Shown here: one piece after another, positions 34,371-46,429 of the stretch
How positions within the stretch are numbered: position 1 is the stretch's first letter
Layout of the letters: each line of letters opens with the position of its first letter
NCBI RefSeq assembly: GCF_963966145.1
Contig: NC_091049.1
Coordinates: forward strand, 26,908,001 to 26,972,000
DNA: 64,000 nucleotides
Source of the DNA: Tenebrio molitor
Taxonomy: Eukaryota; Arthropoda; Insecta; Coleoptera; Tenebrionidae
Direction: 5' to 3'
Notes under the pieces: model-generated
The model's input: only the letters and a program-made list of their open reading frames with translations
Database searches by the model: none
What the model was told of the DNA's origin: nothing
Program-made: the position numbers and the translations under genes

Positions 34371-36448
34371 TTATTCTTGTCTAATGGAGAGGGTATTTAA
34401 TGATAAGGCTTCGAGTTTATGGCGGATCGATGAAGACGATGTCGGGTCGAGGTCGGTGTTTAGGGGACGCTCTGTATATTTGAACTTATTTGGGACGCCT
34501 GTATTCGGCGCAAGAGTGTCACAGTGATTTGAACGAGGCGTCAAGGGAGGGATCAAGGTTACAACAACAGGGGTAGCGCTAAAGGAGATAAATGAAATGT
34601 CTTTGACATCTCTTGGACTCTTCAACAATATGGAGAATCTTCATTGGTGACTCCAGAAGAGCTTTATTGACACGACTCGGCGAAGAAAAAGTGATAGCAG
34701 CAGTTTCGGTGCATTTATTGACAGACCTTGCAAAGACAGAAATGAAAGAAGACAATTTTCTTCTTGATGAAATCCGATTGGAAGAATAGATTTCAATAAA
34801 TTCAAAAGGAGTTTTGAAGCATGATACAGTTCTTAGACATGTATTCTTCCAGAAGAAATTCTTTCGTTACTTAGAATTATCTTCTAACGACTTATGGGTC
34901 TGTAACCCGGTACGAGAATTGAAGAAAGGATCAATCACCAAGCAGAGAAGAAAGAACTGCAAATAGGAGTTTTGAAGCATGATACAATTCTTAACTATGT
35001 TTTGGTCCAAAAGAAATTTCTTCATTGCTTAAAAGTACCTTCCATTGCCGAAGGGTCTACAAACCAGGACAAAAATTGAAGAAAGGGTCACTCAATGCAA
35101 TCACTAAGCAGAGAAGCATCATCCATTTATTGCACACCAAAAGAATTGTGAAGCATGATACAGAAGAAGTTTCTTCTAATGTCTGATGAATTGAACAAAT
35201 AGGCAATCTATGCAATCGCTGAGCAGATTTGGATAGAATTGAAGCAGAGTTATATTTAGGCATCACAGATTATGGTGAAAGTGTCTTCAGAAAAAAGAAA
35301 TGGGGGATATAAATGTATTTTGTTCGATACCTCCCTAGAAAGTGAGTCTGTATCCATGGTTACCAGTGGGTGAAGGTTCACTTTCGCTCACTATCTTTCG
35401 CTCACGCATAATTGCAATTTGGTTTAATGAAAAATAACATGCAGTTCGCGTGAACAAAAGCTTTACCTTCCTCTCTCGTAGTGTAAATAACTATAACATA
35501 ATATTGGACCAAACATAGTACTTTGAGGGACTCCACGAGTAACGATGCGACCATCGTTCGTTGTACTGGTTTCAAAATAAATACAGATATTTTAGAAAAG
35601 AAGGAAACGGATTAAAAATAATTCAATAAAAGACAACGACAAGAAACAAATTATAAATTTTCGCGTTTGAAGCGTTAAGAAACAAAAAAAACAAAATCCA
35701 CATTTTTTTTTATTCGTGAATTCTTCTGTTCAGTTTAATGAGATTACAAAATGAATCTGAGCGTAAGATACTGTTGCAATTCCCACTCGAGAAAAATTTC
35801 CACATTAAATACGCAACAGCGCATTGCGCAATTTGTAACACAAATAAGAATAAAAATTTCTTGTAATAATTCGAATCCAAAGAGCACCATCACAACAAAC
35901 TGGGTCAACTATTCATGATTCATTAAATTTCCATTGTCATTGATTAATTTTTTTCGACACATTAACCGTCGTGGCCCACTCGGATGAAAATTAGACGTTC
36001 TCGTATTTGGGACAAACTGTCTGGAACTAAATTCGTTTCATTCTTTAGGGAGAGCAAAACATCGTTGATGAATTGAATATCTAAGGGACTATTTTATCTT
36101 TGAAGTCTTCTGAAAAAGTTGTGATAATAAATACGATTCCAGATGGTGAAAGGGGGTGTTTTTACCACAAATGCTCATAAGCAATCTATTACGAGTATAT
36201 CCTTCGTTCGGCTCTGCTGAGCGCAGATGTTTTTCTGTTAGGACTCTTTTATTGGGTAATATCTCTCGATAATGTTTTGCAGCTGATCCATTAGTATCTG
36301 GGGATTCAATCCATCATACGATAAATCCCCCATAAATATTTACTTAAGTACTTTTTAATTCTTACACAAGATATATTACTTTATTGATCAACTAAGTTGT
36401 ATATTTTAAAGTTTAATTAAATCAACTTTACACACATACGCACATATA
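34371..36448. other. Intergenic DNA with a short tandem array
   Basis: No gene recognised. Bases 34,800-35,195 contain two and a half copies of a ~165-bp unit beginning GGAGTTTTGAAGCATGATACA. The rest is unremarkable. Confidence 0.4.
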
Positions 36449-36625
36449 TACAGGGTATATCGCATGTGATAATGAGCCCGACAGAACTGAAAATGCAACC
36501 CACAATACATTTGCAAAGTTAAGCTGGATATGGGCGCGGACAATATCCAGGTTTACTTTGCAAATGTATTGTGGGTTGCATTTTCAACTCCGCCGGACTC
36601 ATTATCATTCGTGAAATACCCTGTA
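36449..36625. mobile_element. 173-bp ACAGGGTA-type MITE
   Basis: Element 36451-36623 with TA flanks. Ends are CAGGGTAT and ATACCCTG, with arms of about 70 bases including AATGCAACCCACAATACATT and its complement. Nearly a perfect hairpin. Confidence 0.8.
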
Positions 36626-37159
36626 TACGTACATACGCACGTACGTACAAACATACGCACATACATATGTCAGTGAATACATTCCCCAGTACCTTCGCAT
36701 AATTCTACAATAATCTTGATACGCTAAGCATTTCTCTAATTTGCTTATCTTACCAAGATTGTTGCTAACTTTGTGGAACACCGACGATTCCGTATCCGGT
36801 GCAAACATTTGTGAATCGATTTTCCATCCTTCAATCAACGTAAAGTTAGAAATTCTCAAATAAATGTCCAACTTTCGCTATTCATATTTAATCAACAATC
36901 AATAAAAGCTGTGACATCACTGGACTAGTCGCAACAACTAATAGACATGTTTGTAGAATCGAGGATAGTAATTTGACAGGAGAATGCAATTTATTATACG
37001 TTTTATAACAGGCAGTAGAAAAATAAACCTAAAATTACTTGTACTGTAGTTTGTAGTTATTTTATTCATAACTAGATAATAATGTATTGTAATGTTTACT
37101 CTGCTGTGGATTCGTTGATTCAAATATCAATAACGACTAATATTTTGTATTTAACAACG

Positions 37160-37405
37160 TTAACTTCACACTACAGAAAATTAAAATTAATTTCTCACTC
37201 TCCAACTAACGCTTGTTAATCATAATCATCACCTTTGCTCACCAATAATTCGTTATAATTTATTTGGGATGCGCTTTACCGTTTTTCGAGGCCGCCCTAT
37301 ATGGAACATTCCGGGTAGGCCTCAGTGCTTTACGCCATTGCAACTGGTGACGTCACCTGCAGACTGGGAATACTTCTAGACGCGTCTCGATTATTCTCTT
37401 TGATA
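37160..37405. repeat. ~240-bp dispersed repeat, copy 1
   Basis: Shares ACTACAGAAAATTAAA, AACGCTTGTTAATCA, GAACATTCC.GGTAGGCCTC (with one mismatch) and GACGCGTCT-like text with 59740-59965 in the same order. Class unknown. Confidence 0.55.
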
Positions 37406-38004
37406 GGATGAAGGAAAAAAGTGTATTTGGTGTAAGGAAATTATTAAAGTTTGAGATTAATAATAATAATATTTAAAAAGGAAATTAAAAAAACAGAAAA
37501 ATTTTTGGTACCATGAAGCACAGAAAACGTTGTAATTATTAATAATGTACTAATTAATATTTTACTTAATAAATCTAATCAAAATGTAATATCACGAGAA
37601 ATTAATAAAGCTACAACTAATTAATTTTAATATTGTGTGATATTTCGAGAATCTTGTGAATGTTTAAAAGCTCCTCGTGATGTAGTTTACGTAATGATAT
37701 TGTAAAAAGTGGTGGAAGAGGAAATAATTATTTGCACAACAAAAGAGGAAACTGTATCATTTGCTCTTCCAGTAAAACCAATCACCTACCCAAGGAAGGG
37801 ACGAAACTTTGCTCCAGAGCTGTACTAATGATTGTTTCTTTTTATTTTTCAGAAAGAATCTTGAAAATTTAATTTAAACTTTCACGAAGTTAGAGCATCA
37901 GAGTAAGCACACTTGCCGTTACCAAGGTTACGTTTTATACACAATTTATTATATTCTCGCTGTCTCGTCCTCAAGACATCATCGAAGACGCTAAAGCCGC
38001 GTAA

Positions 38005-38530
38005 TTGGATTTGTTGTTAAAAAAAGAATGTAAGAAGTATGATATGGAACATGTTATTCAAAAAATATATGGCGGGAAAATGCCAAAAACACGGAAGGTG
38101 GCATTTCGGCTTACTTTTTCAGCAAGCAGAAATCATATCGTCGTAAGGACAACTCCCGATTTTCCCCGAGAATCTACTTTAGCCACGAACAATTTACTTA
38201 ATAATGACACGCAAGACACTATTTTTTTTACTGATGAGGCTTGGTTTCACCTCTCAAAATTATACAACTTGGGCAGCGTATAATCCCCACTAAGCGACCA
38301 TTGCTTCTAGCTAAAATTAGTGTTTGGGTTGCAATGTCCTGAAGGCGAATTATTTCCCCCAAAGATTCCCAGCACTCCTTAAATCATTTATAAATCAACT
38401 GGATTAACAGAACTAACAAACGGCTGTTTCCAACAAGTTTGAGCTACTGCCCACACTGCAAAAGCAACAATTAATTGTTTAGAGGACTTGGCTCCTCTTG
38501 ATTTCTTCTGGTTTTGTAAAAATTAAGACT
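38005..38530 (+). pseudogene. Degenerate mariner-type transposase remnant
   Basis: The frame at 38005-38281 contains FFTDEAWFHLS, the second catalytic-Asp region of DDE_3/mariner-like transposases common in insects. Further on, in shifted frames, come CFQQ, ATAHTAKATINCLEDL, and PLDFFWF, matching that family's Gln-Asp-Gly-Ala-Thr-Ala-His and Asp-Phe-Phe motifs. A stop replaces the Asp-Gly region and deletions separate the blocks. Non-functional. Confidence 0.7.
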
Positions 38531-38599
38531 GCAATTCCGCGATATCTTAAAACATTACAAAAAGTAAAAGTTGTATTTACATATGTATCACTTGGGCAC

Positions 38600-40860
38600 T
38601 TATAACATAGAAACTACCGAACGTATTTCAATGGTGTTTTCACAAGTTTTTAATAACGCTTTTAAGATTGATATCAGTTTATTACAAAACTGCTAAATTA
38701 CTTAACTCACTATTAAATATGTAATGATATTTGACGGTACAGCTACAGTGAATAAAAGTAAGCGATTTGAAAATTTTCCTTTTCCTCGAACAAGCCTCGT
38801 CGCAATGTTGGTACCAGCTGAAACACCTAATTATAAAATCCGTCGTTCCCCGTTTAATTAATTCATTAAGTCCCTGCCCGTTCCCCTCGTTAGAAAATTA
38901 ATTTTCATTCCCACTTTCGATTTTTCACTCGATTATCCTGCGACCGATTTCGGTGACCTTCGCTGGACTCTTTTCCGCACCAGGAGTCAGCCAACGCGCC
39001 ACTTCCTCCACATTTAGCGAATCTTGTCGAATGATAAATGCAATTAAGCCAACGATAAATAATTCACGCGATTTCGTCTAATGAAAATTTAATCGTCCGC
39101 TAATTAAATTTCGAATTCTCCCAATTAGGAAAAATCGCGGGCCTAGTCGATCGATGGCGCAAATTAACAATCGCGAAGAAATGAAAAAGAAGCAACAATC
39201 ATGAGGTGGACGAGGAAGTCCATTAGCAATGCAAGCTCCGTTTTCCTCTTTTTCTCTTGGCGGGGTTTAGTCATCGCCGTAAAATGAGAAATAATCTAAT
39301 TAAATTTGTGTGTGCATTCAGAATAAAGCAAACGTTTCGGTAGAGTGGCTTTATGTCTGTTACCATATTTATAAATGGATTTAGTTCAGTTTCTGTTAGG
39401 TTCGAGCTCTCGTGCCGAGGAAATGGCCAGAATTAACGGATTTCGCAAGTGCCGATGAAGACGAGGCCGAGGAACGGAGACGGAGAGAGGAAGGAGAGTG
39501 AGGCTCTTGTTTGAACAATTAACAACGTCAATGCGGGAACATGACAATGGGAGAGAGCAAAAATGGATTTCTAAGGAAAAGCACTTGCTTAGAACACAGT
39601 TGGGACAGATTTTCCTTAAGCTTACACATTTTCACTGTATTTTCCAATAATAGATCGGGTTTCATTGAAATTTCTTCTCCAAGTTGGCGTTGAAGAGTCG
39701 ATTGTGAACGCACCACAATGCAAAACAACGCAAAAAGTGAGGTTAGATTCACACAGCTGATCCCTGTAGTCCGTGGTGCGTTCACGATCGACTCTTCATT
39801 GAGGATACATTCAAATGAACACCCGATATGTACTTGTTTTGAATGAGAAAAAAAATATATGTATTTTTAACTAATTAAAAATTAAAAAAAATTAAGTAAG
39901 AAAAGGACAAGAGTTTAGCCTTGAAGCCCTTAGGTTTATATGTGATTTTATTAGGCTATGGATTCGTTTTTTTTGGACACCCTGTACATCATTTTATATT
40001 TATATTTATTCATTTTTTCGAATTCTTTTATCAAAACAACACATTGTGAAGCCTTACATAACACAGCTACTTAAAATAAATTAATATTGTAGAACTTTCA
40101 TCATCCGCATAATTTCCTGATTTGTATCCAATCTAAATTGTATCGAAACGGTAATTTGCAGTCACAGAGGGGAAAAAGCAACAATCAATTATCGATTAAT
40201 TACAGAGAGGAACAAAATTAAGTCTAGGAACGAACAGAAAAAGCAGACGAGGTAAGAATTAATTACATTTTTAGAACAAAGTATACTGAGTGAACCAAGA
40301 GGATTATTTTTGTAATGATCAATGAAACGATGAGTTGTGGTACAAATGTGACTTTTGCGTCAGATGAAACAATTTAAAAGCGTAGTTAGAATGTTTGGGG
40401 GGTTGAGTGTACAGATGGAAACAAAAAATGGGTTTTGAATTGTAGTCGAGACACTGTGTATATTGTTTTGGTGATTTATTGAGAACTAAAACCACAGACG
40501 TGAGAGTATTTGACAACGATTTGAATGGATAAAAAGTGGCCCAGCGTTCGACTTCACTACACTTATTAAATACAGGGTGGTCCAGTGCGTTAGATTTTTT
40601 TAGGTGCCAAGCCGACTTTGACCCGGTTTAATTTGGAGCCACACCAAGAACTGATCAAATTCGCTTCGTCAACACTTCCCGACGCAACAATTCCAATTAA
40701 GCAAAACAACGAAACCGTCACATCGGCAAATTGAGCAACAGCGCCACACCAGACCGGTCCAATCCAAAACATAAAAATTCAACAGCCCGTCACGGTACCA
40801 ACAAACAACAGTCCGACTCATTAACAAAATTATTAATAAAACATATGACGGAGAAAGTAC
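38600..40860. other. Intergenic DNA
   Basis: AT-rich, conserved-looking TTAATTAA-type sequence around 38,830-39,150, but no coding match. The only clear element is the MITE at 39655-39826. Confidence 0.4.
39655..39826. mobile_element. 172-bp MITE, family 1 copy 2
   Basis: Arms share GGCGTTGAAGAGTCGATTGT and ATGAACACCCGA with the copy at 32377. The unpaired middle contains AAAAAGTGAGGTTAGATT, shared with the half copy near 56,240. Confidence 0.75.
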
Positions 40861-40870
40861 AAAAGACGGT

Positions 40871-41094
40871 CACGTGAGCGCGCCCCCATTGGTTAAGTCG
40901 GCGCGCGATAACGGACCATTGGCCCATTCTGTGCTTAACACTGGAACACTCTTTTGCTATAAGACTGGCTCTTTTGCGGCTTTCACGTTGTAGTCTTCGA
41001 CTCGGACGCACACAAATACGATCCAGTGTGTCTCACTAAGTGTTCCACCCCCTTAAAATTTCTGCAGAGCCCTTTTCGGAACCAATCAGGTGAG
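40871..41094 (+). promoter_or_regulatory. Candidate promoter and untranslated first exon
   Basis: A CACGTG E-box at about 40,871, two ATTGG inverted CCAAT boxes near 40,890 and 40,917, and TATAAG at 40,958-40,963 are followed by a CpG-bearing stretch ending in donor ATCAG|GTGAGT (41094). It points toward the CRAL-TRIO gene 3.7 kb downstream. The link between them is inference. Confidence 0.35.
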
Positions 41095-41989
41095 TCAGAC
41101 TCGTCGCGAACTTGTTCCGATATTGCACGTTACGCAACTGCGAGTTCGGCGCTTTCTTCGACCTCGATTCCGGGATGGTCTGCGGAAGATCAATCGGACG
41201 CAGATCGGGTGATCGGGACAACTGGGTCACATTCTAAAAGACGGTGATTCATCGGGTCTGTTGCTAAATTGACTTGTTAACTTTGGTAATAATGGAGTTC
41301 GATAGACATTCATATTTGATGTAGAGTAAATCGTCGAACCGTTTAATATTGATAGGTGGCCTCGAAAGGGGTGAAGGGGACGGTGAGTCGCAATGGGTCG
41401 GATTATTTATTTCTCGATAGCAGACCGAGTGTTAATTATTTAGCTGAATCAATGAGGCTAAAACACCGTGAAAAATTTTTCTTTTTTCCAAAAACGACAA
41501 ATCAATTTTCACATTGCGAAATAAACGTACCATCCAGATTTTTTTTTGCAAAATGTTTCTAGTTCACTCCGTACAATACCGCAACTGGAGCAAGATCTTC
41601 ATAACAAGTACCTTTTTGATAATGTTTTTCAAAATTTTCAAAAGATTCATTGTGACAAAAAGTGTTACGTGTATTAATGTCAGCTCTTCACACATAAAGT
41701 TCGCAAAAAAAATTCTAACTAGGTATGTAATAAAATTTATTGCAAATATGTATTTTGAAAAAAATTACAAAAATAATTTCCAAAAGTGAGGCAAAACGTA
41801 ATCCTGATGACTCTTTTTGTAACGTAAGAAAGTTGAAAATTAGGATGTTTAATAATAATTATTATTTTATAATAATTGTTATTAAACATTCTAATTTTGT
41901 TAGTTATTAATTATTAAAAAATAATTATGTATATTATATGTATAGTAATTATTATTCTTATTATGCACATCGTTATAAATACGTTATAA

Positions 41990-42150
41990 ATAAACCCTCT
42001 ATTTTCGGCCACCTCTGAAAAACGGCCAGTTTTGAAGATCCCAGAACCGACGTGGTTTATTTATTCTTCAATCTAAATAACGGCCACCTCCCTATAGCGG
42101 ACATTTTCACAAGAAATTTTTGTGGCCGCTATTGAGACATTTTACTGTAC
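41990..42150. mobile_element. Pogo/Tigger-like transposon end (decayed)
   Basis: CCTCTATTTTCGGCCACCTC, ACGGCCACCTCCCTATAGCGG and GTGGCCGCTATTGAGA...TTTACTGTA resemble the repeated 'ACGGCCACCTCTATA' ends of pogo-like elements. No transposase is nearby. Confidence 0.45.
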
Positions 42151-42159
42151 ATATTTCTC

Positions 42160-42555
42160 CAGTGTGTCCAAAAAGTCTGGACACACCCAAATAAAAAAAT
42201 GCTCGAGAAAAACGCAAAAACAGGTGAACTAGTGTCTTCAAAAAGTTTTCTGTTGATGGTATCGGTTTGCTGTTTTTGATGACCTTGAAAGAATTATTAT
42301 GTCATCAGAATTTTTTCTAAATGGTAACGTCGCAATTTTACTACCCGACACTCAAAAAAAATCAATTTACGTAAGAAATTTTCTGAAAAAAATCAAATTT
42401 TTTTTTATAACATAACTTTTTCAAGGTCATCGAAAAGACCAAAAAGAAAACATCAGCAGAATCTTTTTAAAACACTAATTGACGGGTCTAGATTTTTTTC
42501 AAAAATTTTGCGTTACGTTTTCATTTGGGTGTTTCTAGACTTTTTGGACACACTG
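42160..42555. mobile_element. 396-bp MITE with CAGTGTGTCC ends
   Basis: The left end CAGTGTGTCCAAAAAGTCTG and right end AGACTTTTTGGACACACTG are inverted copies; further pairing runs inward (ACCCAAAT/ATTTGGGT). It sits in an AT-rich palindromic stretch. No coding capacity. Confidence 0.7.
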
Positions 42556-43890
42556 TATAATAATTATTATTAAAAAGATAAAGCTGTTATGTTCAAAGCA
42601 CCGCATTGGTTTATTAACAGAAAATGCACAATAACAATAATATTATATTAAAACAGATGTTTAATTATTTTTACAAAATAAAAAATAATTAGCAATTTTT
42701 AAAAATAGCAAACTGTTTTGCCACTTTCATTTTTGGAAAAATATAATAATCCCTTGCATTTATTTTTAAAATTATAATCGAATCAAATCTGTTGCAGTAA
42801 TCCCAAAACACTTCTAAATTGCTTATCATTTTTTCACCCACCCCGTATATGCTTTATAAAAAATTTGGACATTTTCTGCCTCTTTTTTTTTGCTAAACCG
42901 AACAAATCTAAACAGAAATAACAAATAAATGATGAGAAATGGGTTATACTTTTTAACAAATTTAATAGTATACTGGGTGCTAAAAAAACGATACATTTTG
43001 ACTTAAGTACAAAAAGTCAAAACCAAAAACTGGGAGAAATTATCTCCATTTTATTTTTTACATTTTTTAAATAAAAATCCAAATGTAATTAAATATGTTC
43101 CGACCCACCACACATCCGGAGACACGGCATTCAGGCCGGATTTAATTAATTTAATTACATTTAATTATTACTTACCTATTGTAATTTTTATTATTGTATT
43201 AGGAAAATTGAAAAGTGGAGATTTTGAAATAAATAATATTTTTTTTTTTTTTTTTATAATAACAGTGACACAAAAACAAAGATTATCCTGCAATTCAAGT
43301 AACCTTGCAGTTTTTTTTTTTTTTTTAATTTCAATAGTTGAAATGAATGGGATTTAGATATTTGAAAAAAGTAATTAAAGGTATATTCTCAAAAAACTAA
43401 TAAAAAGCTCAAAAAACTTTCGGTATATTTAAAAAAACTGGTCTAGTTTAATGTTCAACGAAGCAACTCTGTATATGATTTGTTTTTGTTTTTCAAGAGA
43501 GTTCATTTTATATGCTAGGTGTTTCTAAAAAAATGCACAATTTTTAATATTGTATTTATTACTGTACAATTATATAAATATTATACAGGGTGACTTTGAA
43601 AGTTATGCAGATATTTTAACGAGTGGTAGAACTCCACAATACGTAACGATTGAACCAATAATATCTTATACAAATGTTGATATTTTTCCAGAAAAAGAGG
43701 CTAAAAGTTTTTCAAAAAAAGTTTGGGAGTCACTAAATTTTATGAAAAAAGGTGTCAAAAAAAATCATAATAGACTTTTTTGTTGTCATTTAATTCAAAA
43801 TTAAGTCACTTTGACAAGAACCTCAATCTTAACCTCAATTTAAATCACAAATGGTTCTCACCAACCTGAAGAAAACTAATATGGTTTTGA
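42556..43890. other. AT-rich intergenic DNA
   Basis: Poly-T/poly-A tracts and isolated MITE-like ends (ACAGGGTGACTTTGAAAG at 43,584). No gene recognised. Confidence 0.4.
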
Positions 43891-43897
43891 TCTATGA

Positions 43898-44164
43898 CAA
43901 ATCTACGGTCAGAGATTTCCCAGTGCACGAACCTTTGTAAACGTTGTGCAGCATCTTCGCGATTTCGGGTGTTTCGAAATCAATAAGCACGATCACGAGA
44001 AGATCCCAATTTAGTTGCAGAAGAAGAAATTCTTCACGAAATTGAAAAGCAGCTACGAAGAAGTACTCGGCGTCTTGCAAATCACCTGGGAGAAAATCTT
44101 GACATTTAAGTTGGTGGTACGTCAAAACTGCGCGCCAAATTTGAAATTTTTCAGCGGTTCTCAA
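43898..44164 (-). pseudogene. Cyclin-like fragment (tentative)
   Basis: The minus frame contains TAEKFQIW and, about 30 residues on, REEFLLLQLNWDLLVIVLIDF. This resembles the TAEKL-IYTD and ELLL--KLKWDL----DF segments of D-type cyclins in the right order. The spacer between them does not match, and there is no flanking exon. It could be an exon with an unrecognised intron, a pseudogene scrap, or chance. Confidence 0.25.
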
Positions 44165-44823
44165 ACAAACTGATTCCTTAGATTCTCTTGATAATTATAA
44201 CAATAGTAATAATAAGGATGATGATTATAATATCTAGTAACAGAAGATTATCGTAAAAACAGTTTATCAATGAAACGAAGACTCAGGTTTTTGTAATTTT
44301 TTTTAAACTGATTTTTTGCAATTTTTAATAGACTTTATATTACTTTTTACAAACACTGTAATAGATAAAATCTTGAGCCGCTCTGTACGCTGGTAAAGCG
44401 TCGTTTCACACATCTTACGAAACGGTACCGATTTCCCCGTCGCTTCCGGCGTATTTTCCAGGGCCACCCTGTACACCCATTATCTGACTCATTCGCCTAA
44501 TAATCGTAGTTTCTATGACTTTCTAAACCCACAAACCGGAGCAGAGATTCGGTTTCCCCGAAAAAACGGTTGCGTAATCGAAGAAAAACAGAAGAACGCT
44601 GCGTCACGCAATGCGATTATTGTGCAAGCCTGTTAGCACTTTTGCTCTTCAGCAGCGGCGGAAAAAATTGTAACGTGACGTGTCCAGAGGTGTAGCCCCT
44701 GAATTATTCACAGTAACGAGCCAGGCTATATTCCAATCAATTATGCATTAATAGAAGACACGTTTATTTTTTATGGGGTTTAATCGATCCCTGTCTGATT
44801 CCGAAGATCCTTGCAGGAACACC

Positions 44824-46209
44824 ATGTCGCTTCTGGTCCAGCCCAGCCCCGAACTCCAGATCCACATCAGAAAAGAACTCAACGAAGATGTCAACACTAG
44901 AGACAGCGACCTCCAGGCCATCAAGGACTGGCTCCAGAAGCAGCCACATCTGCCTGACACTTGGGGTAAGCCGGAAGCAAAGATAACAAAGTTGGAATGA
45001 GGTAGGAATGTCGAGACATTCAAAATGGACGAGGAACGAGTCAAAAGTATTTATTTGCGATTGCTTTGCTTTCGGTTTGCTCAAGTCCTGAGGAAGTGTG
45101 TTTGAATAACACACTGTGACGAAACTCTTCAATTTGTTGTAGAAACCGAGTGACGTAACAATCACATTCAAACTTTCTTCATCGCCTAATTGCGTTGCAC
45201 ATAACAAAGCCAATTAGCGATTTTGAGCATCTCGTCCACACTTTCTTATCAATTCTCTCACTAAAATCAACTTCATTCGCACCTTGTTATCAATTCTCCA
45301 CGAATGAAAATCTTTTGTAGATGAGCAGCGCATCATGACCTTCCTGCGCGGCTGCAAGTTTTCCTTGGAAAAGTGCAAGCGCAAGCTGGACATGTACTTC
45401 ACGATGCGCGCCGCCATCCCCGAGTTCTTCACCAACCGCGACATCTCGCGCTCCGAGCTCCAGGAGATTTCCAAGATCGCGTAAGCTTCCCCCCTGGCGG
45501 CTGGTTAGTCTCTTCATTTGGTTGTTGCAGGCAAGGTCCGCCCCTCCCGGGCCTGACCCCCGACGGCAAACGCGTCACCATCATGCGCGCCGCCATCAAG
45601 GACTTCGAGACGCCCAACATCGCCGACGTCATGAAGATCGCGCTCATGATCGGGGACGTGCGGCTCGCCGCCGAGGAGGTCGGAGTCGCCGGAGATGTCT
45701 TCATTTTGGACGCCAGCGTCGCCTCCGTTAATCACTTCTCGAAGATCACGCCCACCATCGTCAAGAAGTTCCTGGTGTGCGTCCAAGAAGCCTACCCGGT
45801 CAAGCTGAAGGAGGTGCACGTGGTGAACGCGTCGCCCATCGTCGACACCATCATTAACTGGGTGAAGCCCTTCATCAAGGAGAAGATCCGCAACCGCATC
45901 CACATCCATTCGGACATGGAGTCCTTGTACAAGTTCGTCCCGAAGGACATCCTGCCAGAGGAGTACGGCGGCACAGCTGGCAAGATTGACGATTTCAACG
46001 GTATACACAGTGTTCACATAATTTTTCTCCGATAATAACAACGATTTCCTTTTGCAGCTCAATGGATGAAGACTCTGGCAGAGTACACCCCTTGGTTCAA
46101 AGAACAAGAGAGCATCAAAGCCGACGAGTCCAAGCGTCCAGGCAAGCCCACCAACTACGAGGACCTCTTCGGTCTGGATGGTAGTTTTAGACAATTGACC
46201 ATCGACTAG
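44824..46209 (+). CDS. CRAL-TRIO domain lipid-binding protein (alpha-tocopherol transfer protein-like)
   Basis: Cytosolic carriers of this family hold a small hydrophobic ligand such as tocopherol, retinal or a phosphoinositide in a Sec14-type pocket. Four coding exons with GT-AG borders and matching phases: 44824-44965, 45321-45480, 45531-46000, 46058-46209; 924 bases, 307 residues, usual for the insect family. Residues about 20-90 form the helical CRAL-TRIO_N region, with FLRGCKFSLEKCKRKLDMYF. From about 105 the lipid-binding domain includes GKRVTIMRA, VFILDASVAS, VKLKEVHVVNASPIVD, and the closing LPEEYGG. I chose ATG 44824 (MSLLVQPSPELQ) because homologues begin similarly; an upstream in-frame ATG at 44773 would add 17 residues. 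AATAAA at 46402 is a plausible polyadenylation signal. The ligand cannot be told from sequence. Confidence 0.92.
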
Positions 46210-46401
46210 ATGATGGGTCAGAATAGATCTTTCGTGGGACCAAAGTAAAAATTCTTTATTTTTGGCACGTTCACAATCAAATCGATCTATTTTTTGGCAT
46301 TATTAGGTACGATGTAAACTTAGTCATTTTTTTTTCTGTTATATTGTCCTTTTGTGTCGTTTACACAGTCAAGTTCCAGTTTTTGTACCCGTTTTTGTAT
46401 C

Positions 46402-46407
46402 AATAAA
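46402..46407 (+). terminator. Polyadenylation signal of the CRAL-TRIO gene
   Basis: AATAAA about 195 bases after the stop, followed by a TG/T-rich stretch. Confidence 0.5.
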
Positions 46408-46429
46408 ACTGACTCTTTTCTAGCTGAGT

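Noticed and set aside
45514..46194. Minus-strand 226-codon frame over the CRAL-TRIO gene
   Set aside because: Antisense to exons 3-4 of a clearly coding plus-strand gene and spans its intron.
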